DNA of 64,000 nucleotides from Streptomyces sp. NBC_01445. GTDB lineage: Bacteria; Actinomycetota; Actinomycetes; Streptomycetales; Streptomycetaceae. Below, in pieces: positions 53,293-62,505 of the stretch (position 1 is the first letter of the stretch; the number at the start of each line of letters is the position of its first letter). The stretch is from NCBI RefSeq assembly GCF_035918235.1, contig NZ_CP109486.1:310001-374000 (forward strand), given 5' to 3'. A program made the translations under genes and the position numbers. Under the pieces are notes generated by a model. The model worked only from the letters and a program-made list of their open reading frames with translations, searched no databases and was not told where the DNA came from.

Positions 53293-54219
53293 ATGGACCC
53301 GCGCCCCGACGACCGCAACGACCGTGCCGACCACCGCACCGAGATCCGCGACTTCCTCGCCAGCCGCCGCGCGAAGATCACCCCGGAGCAGGTCGGGCTG
53401 CCCACCAGCGGCCGGCGCCGGGTCCCCGGGCTGCGGCGTGAAGAGGTCGCCGTGCTGGCCGGGGTGAGCACCGAGTGGTACACCCGGCTGGAGAAGGGCC
53501 ACATCGCCGGGGTCTCCGAGGATGTTGTGGACGCGGTGGCCCGCGCCCTGCAGCTGGACGACGACGAGCGCACCTACCTGTTCGACCTGGCCCGAGCGGC
53601 CCGCCCCGCCCGCCGCGCCCCGTCACGGCGCAAGGACATTCCTGTCCCGCCCGCGGTCCAGTGGCTGCTCGACTCCGTGACGCTGTCCTCGGCCTTCGTA
53701 CGCAACGGACGCCAGGACATCGTCGCCACCAACCCGCTCGGCCAGGCCCTGCACTCCCCCGTATTCGACAGCCCCACCACCGACCAGCACCGCCGCCCCA
53801 ATATCGCCCGCTACATCTTCCTCGACCCCGGCGCACAGGACTTCTTCGTCGACTTCGACGGCGCCGCCACCGCCACCGCCGCCCTGCTGCGCGCGGAAGC
53901 CGGGCGCGAGCCGCACGACCGGGCCCTGCGCGAACTCATCGGCGAGCTGTCCACTCTCAGCCCCGATTTCCGCACCCTGTGGGCCGCCCACGACGTCCGT
54001 ATCCGCCACGACGGCATCAAACTCCTGCGGCACCCCGAAGTCGGCGACCTGGAATTGACATACCAGTCCCTGGACCTGCCCATGTCCCACCGTGCGATCC
54101 ACGACCTGACCCTCTACACCGCCGAACCGGGCAGCACCTCCGAAGACCGCCTCAAACTCCTCGCCAGCCTCGCAGCCACCCACTCCCAAGCGGCACAGCC
54201 CACCGACCGACTCAGCTGA
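53293..54219 (+). CDS. MmyB-type HTH regulator 1, 308 aa
   Basis: ATG 53293. The N-terminal HTH_31 domain runs TEIRDFLASRRAKITPEQVG, RRVPGLRREEVAVLAGVSTEWYTRLEKGHIAGVSEDVVDAVARALQL. It is followed by the MmyB-like ligand-binding region (AVQWLLDSV..AFVRNGRQDIVATNPLGQALHSPVF, FVDFDGAATATAALLRAEAGREPHDRALRELIGELSTLSPDFRTLWAAHDVR). Members of this family bind small hydrophobic or fatty ligands and control adjacent oxidoreductases. No ribosome site is present before the ATG, and the -10-like TACCGT lies 7 bases upstream. Divergent from the MFS gene. Confidence 0.93.
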   Translation: MDPRPDDRNDRADHRTEIRDFLASRRAKITPEQVGLPTSGRRRVPGLRREEVAVLAGVSTEWYTRLEKGHIAGVSEDVVDAVARALQLDDDERTYLFDLARAARPARRAPSRRKDIPVPPAVQWLLDSVTLSSAFVRNGRQDIVATNPLGQALHSPVFDSPTTDQHRRPNIARYIFLDPGAQDFFVDFDGAATATAALLRAEAGREPHDRALRELIGELSTLSPDFRTLWAAHDVRIRHDGIKLLRHPEVGDLELTYQSLDLPMSHRAIHDLTLYTAEPGSTSEDRLKLLASLAATHSQAAQPTDRLS

Positions 54220-54245
54220 ACGGTGCTCCGCACGCTCCGCACTCA

Positions 54246-54275
54246 CCGGTCAGCGGGCGGACGGCTGTTGACCGG
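54246..54275. terminator. Possible weak convergent terminator
   Basis: CCGGTCA (54246-54252) pairs with TGACCGG (54269-54275) between the convergent regulator and aldo/keto reductase genes. The loop is 16 bases, so confidence is low. Confidence 0.3.
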
Positions 54276-54286
54276 CGGGCGCGGAT

Positions 54287-55372
54287 CTACAAGCGGCCGG
54301 TGGGCTGGTTCGATCCGCTACCAATCAGGTCTCCGAGAGCCTGGTCCCCGCCCTGGAGTCGGCGGTCGCGCTGGCGGGTGCCGAACGCGCCGTAGGGATA
54401 GCCGCCCGGTGTGGGGGCGCTGATCTTGTCGAGAGCGGCGGTTGCCTCGTCGTCCAGGGTGAGGTCTACGGCGCCGAGGCTGTCGTGGAGCTGTTCTGGG
54501 GTGCGGGCCCCGAAGATGGGGGCGATGACGCCGGGGCGGTCGGCGATCCAGCTCAGGGCGACCTGGGCAGGAGTCGCGCCGGTCTCCTTGGCGATGCGGA
54601 CGACCTCGTCGATGGTGGCCCAGTTGCGGTCGGATGCCGCGTACTCGGCCGACACCCACTGGTAGAGCTCGTTCGCGGATGCGGCGCGGGTGTGGGCGGC
54701 CGGGGTGGCGCCGCGCTGGTACTTCCCGGTGAGGAAGCCGCTGGCCAGCGGCGACCAGGGCAGCAGGCCGATGTTGTTGTGCAGGGCGGCGGGGACGATC
54801 TCGTATTCGCTCTCCCGCGACAGCAGGCTGTACTGCTGCTGGAGGGTGAGCGGGACGTGGACGCCCATCGCCTTCGCGGTGGAGACGGTCAACTGGAGCT
54901 GCCAGCCGGTGAAGTTCGACAGACCCGCGTAGTGGATCTTTCCGGCACGGACAGCGTCGTCGAGGAACGACAGCGTCTCCTCGATGGGGGTGTGCGCGTC
55001 CCACCCGTGCATCTGGTAGAGATCGACGGTCTCCACGCCGAGGCGGCGCAGGGATGCGTCGAGCGCACGGTGCAGGTGGCGGCGGGACAGGCCGAGGTCG
55101 TTGACGTCGGGGCCGGTGGTGAAGCGGCCCTTGGTGGTGAGCACGATGCGGTCGGTGACCTCGCGGCGGGCGGCCAGCCAGCGGCCGATGATCTGCTCGG
55201 AGAGGCTGCCGGTGTAGACGTCGGAGGTGTCGATCATGGTGCCGCCGGCCTCGATGAAGGCGTCGAGCAGTGCGAACGCCTCTTCCTCGGTGTTCTCGCT
55301 GCCGAAGTACATCGTTCCGAGCGCCAGTTTGGACACGGCGAGACCGGAGTTGCCGAGCGTGCGGTACTGCAT
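54287..55372 (-). CDS. Aldo/keto reductase, 361 aa
   Basis: ATG 55370-55372 start. The tetrad is visible: D and Y in MIDTSDVYTGSLSEQIIG, K in LTTKGRF, H in LYQMHGWD. The end IAPIFGARTPEQLHDSLGAVDL is the cofactor region. A C-terminal extension follows (GTRQRDRRLQGGDQALGDL). It belongs to the Gfo-like AKR5/11 subgroup with a 330-residue core. It is followed by a second reductase in the same orientation after 78 bases and probably shares a transcript. Confidence 0.93.
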   Translation of the reverse strand: MQYRTLGNSGLAVSKLALGTMYFGSENTEEEAFALLDAFIEAGGTMIDTSDVYTGSLSEQIIGRWLAARREVTDRIVLTTKGRFTTGPDVNDLGLSRRHLHRALDASLRRLGVETVDLYQMHGWDAHTPIEETLSFLDDAVRAGKIHYAGLSNFTGWQLQLTVSTAKAMGVHVPLTLQQQYSLLSRESEYEIVPAALHNNIGLLPWSPLASGFLTGKYQRGATPAAHTRAASANELYQWVSAEYAASDRNWATIDEVVRIAKETGATPAQVALSWIADRPGVIAPIFGARTPEQLHDSLGAVDLTLDDEATAALDKISAPTPGGYPYGAFGTRQRDRRLQGGDQALGDLIGSGSNQPTGRL

Positions 55373-55449
55373 GGCTTTGTCTGTCTTTCTGTCGCGGGTG
55401 ACGGTCGCGCCGAGCGACTGGCTGAGGGGGTTCGTCCGTGGCCCGGTGG

Positions 55450-56421
55450 TCAGAACCAGGAAGGTCCGGCGTTGGTGTACGGCTTCTCCAGTGCGGCCGC
55501 TTCCTCGTCCGACAGCTCGAGGGGCAGCGCGTCCACGGCCTCCTGGAGGTGGTGGGGCTTGGTGGCTCCTAGGATGGGCGCCGAGACCAGCGGGTTGCGC
55601 AGCACCCAGGCCAGCGCGATCTGCGCCATGGTCACGCCGCGGGCCTCGGCGAGCTGCTGCACGGCGTTGATGACCGGCTTGTCGTGCTCGCTGTCGAAGG
55701 ACTGCACGACGTGGTCGGTGGTGGACCGGATGCTCTGCTCACCGACGGGGCGCGCGAGACGCCCCTTGCCATTCGGGGAGTACGGCACAAGCCCCACCCC
55801 CATGTCGCCGCACAGGGCCATGAGTTCCGGCTCGTCCTGACGGCGCAGGAGGTTGTACTGGTTCTGCATGGACACGAAGCGGGTCCAGCCGCCGAGATCG
55901 GCGGCGTGCTGGAGCTTGGCGAACTGCCAGCCGTACATGGACGAGGCGCCGAGGTAGCGGACCTTGCCGGCCTTGACGACGTCGTGCAGTGCCTCCATCG
56001 TCTCCTCGACCGGCGTCTCGTCGTCGAAGCGGTGGACCTGGTAGAGGTCGATGTAGTCCGTGCCAAGGCGGGTCAGCGAGGCGTCGACCTGTTCCAGGAT
56101 CGCCTTGCGGGACAAGCCCTCACCGCCGGGACCGCCGTGCATCTTCCCTCGGACCTTGGTGGCGAGGACGATGTCCTCGCGGCGGGAGTACTCACCGATG
56201 GCACGGCCGACGATCTCCTCGGAGGTACCGGCCTGGTAGACGTTGGCGGTGTCCCAGAAGGTGAGGCCCAGCTCGACGGCCTGCCGGAAGAACGGCGCGG
56301 CCTTGTCCTCGGTCAGCGCCCACGGGTGGGCGCCGGGGACGGTCGGGTCCCCGTAGCTCATGCAGCCGAGGGCGAGGCAGCTCACTTTCAGGCCGGTGGT
56401 GCCGAGGCGGGTGTACTCCAT
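55450..56421 (-). CDS. Aldo/keto reductase, 323 aa
   Basis: ATG 56419-56421. Starts MEYTRLGTTGLKVSCLALGC. The tetrad is D and Y (FWDTANVYQAGTSEEIVG), K (LATKVRGK) and H (LYQVHRFD). The C-terminal APILGATKPHHLQEAVDAL is the NADPH-binding end. The gene overlaps the 3' end of the DUF2255 gene upstream by 34 bases, so it is translationally linked with it. Substrate unknown; typical substrates are aldehydes, quinones or sugars. Confidence 0.93.
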   Translation of the reverse strand: MEYTRLGTTGLKVSCLALGCMSYGDPTVPGAHPWALTEDKAAPFFRQAVELGLTFWDTANVYQAGTSEEIVGRAIGEYSRREDIVLATKVRGKMHGGPGGEGLSRKAILEQVDASLTRLGTDYIDLYQVHRFDDETPVEETMEALHDVVKAGKVRYLGASSMYGWQFAKLQHAADLGGWTRFVSMQNQYNLLRRQDEPELMALCGDMGVGLVPYSPNGKGRLARPVGEQSIRSTTDHVVQSFDSEHDKPVINAVQQLAEARGVTMAQIALAWVLRNPLVSAPILGATKPHHLQEAVDALPLELSDEEAAALEKPYTNAGPSWF

Positions 56422-56867
56422 GGTGATGCTCCCTTTACGGTCAAATAAGGTTCCACACTGCGGAGTTGAGCCTGTGACGGACGTCGCCCGGTCGGTTCGG
56501 CAAGGGTGATGCGGACGGTGGTGGAGCGGGGGCCGCTGTGCAGCATCGGCTCCAGATAGGGGCTGGAGGCGTACTTGGTGCGGTAGGCGTCATCGACCGC
56601 GTCGAGCACCGCATCGTCCGCGGGGGCGAACACGACGTCGTGCTGCGTGCCCGCGCTGCGGATGCCTCCGGCCTTCTGCGCCAGCGCCGCCTGGTACCAG
56701 CGGGAGCTACGGCCGTTGTAGGGGCGGACGCAGAGGTCACCGCCCACGACGACGGACCAGATCCAGGTCGGCGTGCCGTAGGTGCGGCCGTCCTCGCGGA
56801 ACGGCGAGATGTGCAGGTCGTCGGCGGCTGCGAGCGCGCGCAGTGATGCCTGCTCCCAAGTGCTCAT
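56388..56867 (-). CDS. DUF2255 family protein, 159 aa
   Basis: ATG 56865-56867 start. The DUF2255 core is clear: EQASLRALAAADDLHISPFREDGRTYGTPTWIWSVVVGGDLCVRPYNGRSSRWYQAALAQKAG. The protein normally ends near VRITLAEPTG, but here the frame runs on for another 30 residues into the start of the aldo/keto reductase. The family is soluble and probably binds a flavin- or heme-like cofactor in the way of pyridoxamine-oxidase folds; activity unproven. It belongs to the same minus-strand operon. Confidence 0.85.
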   Translation of the reverse strand: MSTWEQASLRALAAADDLHISPFREDGRTYGTPTWIWSVVVGGDLCVRPYNGRSSRWYQAALAQKAGGIRSAGTQHDVVFAPADDAVLDAVDDAYRTKYASSPYLEPMLHSGPRSTTVRITLAEPTGRRPSQAQLRSVEPYLTVKGASPWSTPASAPPA

Positions 56868-56890
56868 CGCGGGTTCTCCGTTCCGCGTTC

Positions 56891-57658
56891 TCAGTGGGTG
56901 GTGAAGCCGCCGTCGACAGGGAGGGCGACACCAAGGACGAAGCTGGCACCCGGGCTGCACAGCCACAGGACTGCCGCGGCGATCTCGTCGGCACGGCCGA
57001 GGCGCCCGATGGGCTGCTCCTTGAGGATCTCGGCCATCGCGTCGGCCTGGCTCTCAAGCATGTCGGAGACCATCGGGGTGTCGATCGTGCCGGGGCACAC
57101 CGCGTTGATCCGAATGCCCCTGGGCGCGTACTCGACCGCGGCACTCTTGGTCAGTCCGATCACGCCATGCTTGGAGGCGTGGTAGGCGGCCCGCTCGGGC
57201 AGGCCGACCAGGCCGCCCAGGGAAGAGCAGTTGACGATGGCGCCGGAGCCCTGCTTACGCATCTGACGCAGCTCGTGCTTCTGGGCCGCCCAAACTCCAC
57301 GCAGATTGACGGCGTTGACGCGGTCGAAGTTGTCGGCCGTCTCGTCGGCCGCGTCGCTGGGCGGCACCTGAATCCCGGCGTTGTTGAACGCCATGTCCAG
57401 GCGGCCGTACTCCGCGACCGCGCGGTCGACCATCGCGGCCGCCTGGTCCTCGTCCGTGACGTCGCAGAGGACGCCGATCGCCCGGTGTCCGGCCGCGTTG
57501 AGTTCCTCGGCCGCGCGCTGAACGGCCTTCTCGTCACGGTCGGCCAGGACGACGGCGGCGCCCGCCTCGGCGAAGGCCCGCGCTGTGGCCAGGCCCATGC
57601 CGGAGGCCGCGCCGGTGACGAGGGCCACCTGGTCGGTGAAGTCGTACGTGGGGATCAT
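56891..57658 (-). CDS. Short-chain dehydrogenase/reductase, 255 aa
   Basis: ATG 57656-57658. Rossmann motif VALVTGAASGMGLATARAFAEAGA, AFNNAGIQ (NNAG), S in NCSSLGGLVG, catalytic YHASKHG (YxxxK) and PGTIDTPM. A 255-residue classical SDR, probably NAD-dependent from its ADRDE segment. It starts 24 bases upstream of the DUF2255 gene in the same direction, so it is an operon member. Acts on alcohols or ketones; substrate unknown. Confidence 0.94.
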   Translation of the reverse strand: MIPTYDFTDQVALVTGAASGMGLATARAFAEAGAAVVLADRDEKAVQRAAEELNAAGHRAIGVLCDVTDEDQAAAMVDRAVAEYGRLDMAFNNAGIQVPPSDAADETADNFDRVNAVNLRGVWAAQKHELRQMRKQGSGAIVNCSSLGGLVGLPERAAYHASKHGVIGLTKSAAVEYAPRGIRINAVCPGTIDTPMVSDMLESQADAMAEILKEQPIGRLGRADEIAAAVLWLCSPGASFVLGVALPVDGGFTTH

Positions 57659-57737
57659 GAAATGTGGTTCCAATCGTGTACGCAGATGGGAAAGGCCGGG
57701 CGGAGTGTCAGGAGTGAGGGCTGCTCGGGGTGGGGCG

Positions 57738-58157
57738 TCAGCTGTCGGAGCCGTGCGGGGCGCGAGTGCGGGTGCGTGCACCGCCGTACTCGGCGTCCGT
57801 GACGTGCTCCAGCCACGTGACCTCGTCGCCCTCCCACAGCGCGAGGTGCTCCATGAACTGGTCCGGACTCGCGCCGTGCCAGTGCTCCTCGCCGGGCGGG
57901 CAACCGATGGTGTCGCCCGGGTGCGCCTCGATGATCACGCCGTCCCGGGTGCCGATCAGGGCGGCGCCGGACACGACGTGCAGGGCCTGCCCCAGGCCGT
58001 GGCGGTGCCAGGCGGTACGGGCGCCGGGCGAGAAGCGGACCATGTTGGCCCGCGCCCGTGAGGGCTCCTCACCCCGGTAGATCACATCCGCCCAGGCGTC
58101 CCCGGTGAACATCTCGGCGGGCAGCTTGAACGTGGCCGGGGCCTTGAGGATCTCCAT
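57738..58157 (-). CDS. Cupin-domain protein, 139 aa
   Basis: ATG 58155-58157. The cupin motif is TAWHRHGLGQALHVVSGAALIGT (H, H, and a third His after the glycine loop). Motif 2 is PGDTIGCPPGEEHWHGASPD with metal-binding His. It resembles the AhpD-linked 'cupin 2' proteins that follow carboxymuconolactone-decarboxylase genes. It is likely an oxidoreductase or isomerase subunit, or a quinone-handling protein. The order CMD-cupin-SDR-DUF2255-AKR-AKR forms one probable operon. Confidence 0.9.
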   Translation of the reverse strand: MEILKAPATFKLPAEMFTGDAWADVIYRGEEPSRARANMVRFSPGARTAWHRHGLGQALHVVSGAALIGTRDGVIIEAHPGDTIGCPPGEEHWHGASPDQFMEHLALWEGDEVTWLEHVTDAEYGGARTRTRAPHGSDS

Positions 58158-58239
58158 GGTGCTACTCCTTGCGATGGCCGACGCATGGCGGCCGTGAGTG
58201 GGTCTTGGGCACGAGGCCCTACAGGGGGCCAGGACGCGC

Positions 58240-58566
58240 TCAGGCCGTGCGGAACAGTTCGCGGGCCACGGTCAGGGCGGACATGGCCTTGGGCCATCCG
58301 GCATAGAACGCCATGTGCGTGATCGTCTCGATGAGCTCCGCCTCGGTGACGCCGTTCTGCCTGGCCAGGCCGAGGTGGTAGCCGAGCTGCTCACTGCTGC
58401 CGCTGGTGATCAGGCTGGCCACGGTCACCAGGCTCCGGTCCCTGGGGGCAAGCGCCGGGCTCTTCCACGCCTGACCGAAGAGCACGTCCTCGCTGTACCC
58501 GGCCAACGCGGGCGCGACGTCACCGAACAGTTCCCGCGGACCCGGCTGGGTGGTCTTCTCCGTCAT
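58240..58566 (-). CDS. Carboxymuconolactone decarboxylase-like protein, 108 aa
   Basis: ATG 58564-58566. Core ELFGDVAPALAGYSEDVLFGQAWKSPALAPRDRSLVTVASLITSGSSEQLGYHLGLARQNGVTEAELIETITHMAFYA is that of the CMD family. The AhpD CxxC pair is absent, so it is of the gamma-CMD rather than the peroxidase-disulfide type. It is the first gene of the minus-strand operon. It is divergent from the second MmyB-type regulator gene (58842), the most likely controller. Confidence 0.93.
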   Translation of the reverse strand: MTEKTTQPGPRELFGDVAPALAGYSEDVLFGQAWKSPALAPRDRSLVTVASLITSGSSEQLGYHLGLARQNGVTEAELIETITHMAFYAGWPKAMSALTVARELFRTA

Positions 58567-58828
58567 CGTTCTTGTCCTTCCACGTATGCACGTGCGGCGG
58601 GCACCGGCGCACCGATGGTCGGTCGACACCGCGTCGCCTGGGCTTCATTTCCGTAGGGAAACGGAGGCGCCGCCACTCGGACGACGTACGGCCCGTCCGG
58701 CCGCGCCGCCCAGCGTCCCGCTGCGCCACTACCGATGAAACTGCAGGTCACGCGAGCGTGGAAGGACTCGTTGATACGTGTACTGCCAGTACACCCCACA
58801 GCCAAAGACACCGCCGGACAAGCCGTCG

Positions 58829-58834
58829 TAGCCT
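58829..58834 (+). promoter_or_regulatory. Putative -10 TAGCCT of a leaderless transcript
   Basis: Ends 7 bases before the regulator ATG at 58842, matching the placement before the paralogues at 53293 and 60892. Confidence 0.4.
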
Positions 58835-58841
58835 CGAAGGC

Positions 58842-59738
58842 ATGGACAACCGGAGCGAGGTACGCGAGTTCCTGACCAGCCGCCGTGCCAAGATCACGCC
58901 GCAGCAGGCGGGACTGCCCGCCAGCGGCAAGCGGCGCGTGAAGGGGCTGCGCCGGGAGGAAGTCGCGATGCTCGCCGGCGTCAGCGCCGAGTACTACGCC
59001 CGCCTAGAGCGCGGCAGCCTCTCCGGCGTCTCCGAACCCGTCCTCGACTCCGTCGCCCGCGCCCTCCAGCTCGACGAGGCCGAGCGCGCCCACCTCGACG
59101 ACCTCGCGCGCGCCGCCAACACCACCCGGCGCCCGACCCGCCGACGGGCCCCGCAACCGATCCGCCCTGCCCTGCAGCACCTGCTCGACGCGATGACCGA
59201 GGCACCGGCCTTCATCCGCAACGGCCGCCTCGACATCCTCGCCACCAACCGGCTCGGCCGCGCCCTGTACGCCCCCGTGTTCGCCGACCCCGCCCGGCCC
59301 GTGAACCTCGCCCGGTACGAGTTCCTCAACCCCGGCGCGGCCGACTTCCTGCCCCAGCTGGAATTCCAGGCGGCCGGGGCGGTGGCGCTGCTGCGCACCG
59401 AGGCGGGTCGCGATCCGTACAACCGGGACCTGACCGACCTCATCGGCGAACTCTCTACCCGCAGCGAGAAGTTCCGCACCCTGTGGGCCGCCCACGACGT
59501 GCGCCTGCACCAGACCGGCATCAAGCAATTCCGCCACCCCGCAGTTGGCGAGCTCACCCTCCCCTTCGAGGCCATGCCCATCCCGACCGACCCCGGCCTC
59601 ACTCTCACCGCTCTCAGCGCCGAACCGGGCACCCCCGCCCACGACAGCCTCAAACTCCTTGCCAGCTGGGCCGCCACCCTCGACCAGGACGATCAGCCCG
59701 AAACCATCGTGAGCACCGACAACGACACCCTCGCCTAG
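58842..59738 (+). CDS. MmyB-type HTH regulator 2, 298 aa
   Basis: ATG 58842, no ribosome site. HTH: SEVREFLTSRRAKITPQQAGLPASGKRRVKGLRREEVAMLAGVSAEYYARLERGSLSGVSEPVLDSVARALQLDEAERAHL. MmyB ligand-binding region: ALQHLLDAMTEAPAFIRNGRLDILATNRLGRALYAPVF, VALLRTEAGRDPYNRDLTDLIGELSTRSEKFRTLWAAHDVRLHQTG. It is paralogous to the regulator at 53293 (closely matching segment order). It probably controls the divergent CMD-to-reductase operon. The last 20 residues are acidic and variable. Confidence 0.93.
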   Translation: MDNRSEVREFLTSRRAKITPQQAGLPASGKRRVKGLRREEVAMLAGVSAEYYARLERGSLSGVSEPVLDSVARALQLDEAERAHLDDLARAANTTRRPTRRRAPQPIRPALQHLLDAMTEAPAFIRNGRLDILATNRLGRALYAPVFADPARPVNLARYEFLNPGAADFLPQLEFQAAGAVALLRTEAGRDPYNRDLTDLIGELSTRSEKFRTLWAAHDVRLHQTGIKQFRHPAVGELTLPFEAMPIPTDPGLTLTALSAEPGTPAHDSLKLLASWAATLDQDDQPETIVSTDNDTLA

Positions 59739-60007
59739 CCCGGGAGCGCGCGGCAGTGCCGGCTGCAGCCACTCGCTGACGGCGGCAACCAATGGGGCTC
59801 GCTTGCTGCCCCCATGAAGCCCGGCCCGAACTGCGCGGGTGGCGACCTGCCCACCGACCGCAGAATGCGCCCGAGGTGCCGGCAGCGTGCTCAGTGACGT
59901 CACAACCTGCGCCGCCTGATGTGTGGCGTCGGGCGCGCGGCCCGGATCTCCGTGGGCGCCCCCTCACGCGTGCGCAGGGTGTTGGGCGGAGCGTGCTGTC
60001 GCAGGTG

Positions 60008-60892
60008 TCAACCAGCCGATTCGCGCGCTTCTTCGGCGGGAGTCGGGGCGGGTGCGTCGGTCCAGCTGGCGAGGATCGAGAGGGCCTCGGCGGATGGGGA
60101 GGCGGGCTCGGGCGTGAGGATGATGAGGGACTGGTCGGGGGCGCCGGCGACGTTCAGGGTGACGTAGTCGAGGGTGAGGTCGCCGACGAGCGGGTGGTGG
60201 AGGCGTTTGGTGCCGGTGGCGTGGGCGAGGACGTCGTGGTCGGCCCACAGGCTGCGGAAGTCCTTGTCGCGAAGGGACAACTCGCCGATGAGTTCGGTGA
60301 GTTGCGGGTCGTCGGGATGGCTTCCGGCGTACAGGTGCAGGGAGGCGACGGTTTCGGCGGCGGCCTTGTCCCAGTGGTCGCCGTACAAGGTGCGGGCGGC
60401 CTCGTCGAGGAAGAGGTAGCGGGCGAAGTTGCGCTCCGCGTGCGGGCGGGCCTGGAAGTCGGTGTACAGGGCGGTGGCGAGACGGTTGGTCGCCAGGACG
60501 TCCGTACGCCGCCCCTGGACCATTGCCGGGGAGCCGATGACATCCAGGGCCTGGTACAGGGTGGGGTGCACCCGCTGGGGGGCGAGTGGCCGCTTGCGGC
60601 GGGGCCGGTCGGCGGTGGGCTGGGCGAGGTCGAAGAGGTGGGAGCGTTCGGTGTCGTCCAGGCGCAGGGCGCGGGCGACGGCTTCCAGGACCGTACGGGA
60701 GACGCCCTGGGTGCGGCCGCGCTCCAGGCGCACGTAGTAGTCGACGCTGACCCCGGCGAGCTGGGCGACTTCCTCGCGCCGTAGCCCCGGTACCCGGCGG
60801 GGGCCGGGGTGCGGGGTCAGGCCGGCCTCCTCCGGGGTGATCCGGGCCCGGCGGGTACGCAGGAACTCGCGGATCTCGGTGCTGTGGTCCAT
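60008..60892 (-). CDS. MmyB-type HTH regulator 3, 294 aa
   Basis: ATG 60890-60892, with TACCGT on the minus strand 6 bases upstream. HTH: TEIREFLRTRRARITPEEAGLTPHPGPRRVPGLRREEVAQLAGVSVDYYVRLERGRTQGVSRTVLEAVARAL. Ligand region: ALDVIGSPAMVQGRRTDVLATNRLATALYTDF, SLHLYAGSHPDDPQLTELIGELSLRDKDFRSLWADHDV. It diverges from the two other paralogues mainly in the linker (ADRPRRKRPLAPQRVHPTLYQ). It is divergent from the aldo/keto reductase gene at 61153 and probably controls it. Confidence 0.93.
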   Translation of the reverse strand: MDHSTEIREFLRTRRARITPEEAGLTPHPGPRRVPGLRREEVAQLAGVSVDYYVRLERGRTQGVSRTVLEAVARALRLDDTERSHLFDLAQPTADRPRRKRPLAPQRVHPTLYQALDVIGSPAMVQGRRTDVLATNRLATALYTDFQARPHAERNFARYLFLDEAARTLYGDHWDKAAAETVASLHLYAGSHPDDPQLTELIGELSLRDKDFRSLWADHDVLAHATGTKRLHHPLVGDLTLDYVTLNVAGAPDQSLIILTPEPASPSAEALSILASWTDAPAPTPAEEARESAG

Positions 60893-60898
60893 GACTCC

Positions 60899-60904
60899 AC
60901 GGTA
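60899..60904 (-). promoter_or_regulatory. Putative -10 TACCGT of a leaderless transcript
   Basis: On the minus strand TACCGT ends 6 bases before the regulator ATG at 60892. Confidence 0.4.
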
Positions 60905-61152
60905 CGGCGGACACCGAGGGCCGACCGGGCGTAAAGGGGTACCGGCAGACCCCCGGAAGAGGGGTGCCCCGTACGGCGCCCCGCGCAGGTCCTGCGGGTG
61001 GTTGCCTGGAGAACAAGCAGAGACCGGCACAAGCGATCAGAGTGCCTATGAGGGCGGAAATGCCCAGTGGACAGGATCCCGCAGCACCTCAAGAGGTCTC
61101 GTTCCCACCCGTCAGCCTCGGCTGACGCTCACCACGGCTTACGGAGTATCTG

Positions 61153-62133
<981 letters not shown>

Positions 62134-62269
62134 TCACGGGGTAGGCGGGATCAGATCAGTCTGGCTTTATCATGTGTGGCGGCCGGCCCGCCACTTTCGG
62201 TACCGGCACGGGGTCGATGAGGACGCGGCGGGAACTGAGGCCGACGGGTTCACCACCTGGCTTTGTTCA

Positions 62270-62277
62270 CGAGAACC
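62270..62277 (+). repeat. Left 8-bp target duplication of the MITE
   Basis: CGAGAACC, identical to 62420-62427. Confidence 0.85.
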
Positions 62278-62419
62278 GGTTCTGGCACAACTTCCGTGAA
62301 GTCGAACCGATCCTCGGTGTCCGAGGCTGGCGGCCCTGGCGAACCGGCAGGTCAGCGGCTCGTCCAGAGGCTGGCACGAGCCCGGTCGGCATGGTTTTCA
62401 CGGAAGTTGAGCCAGAACC
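62278..62419. mobile_element. ISL3-type MITE, 142 bp
   Basis: The ends GGTTCTGGCACAACTTCCGT (62278 on) and GGTTCTGGCTCAACTTCCGT (minus strand from 62419) are inverted repeats differing at one base over 23. They are flanked by the perfect 8-bp duplication CGAGAACC (62270-62277 and 62420-62427). No coding sequence fits inside. The repeat family matches the ends of ISL3 elements, so an ISL3-type transposase would be needed in trans. Confidence 0.85.
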
Positions 62420-62427
62420 CGAGAACC
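62420..62427 (+). repeat. Right 8-bp target duplication of the MITE
   Basis: CGAGAACC, identical to 62270-62277. Confidence 0.85.
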
Positions 62428-62505
62428 GACAGCAGATGTTCACCACTTCGGGAGGCATCTGAGTGAGTGCCGGAATCGAACTGCTTGCGCTTCGCGACAG
62501 CACCT

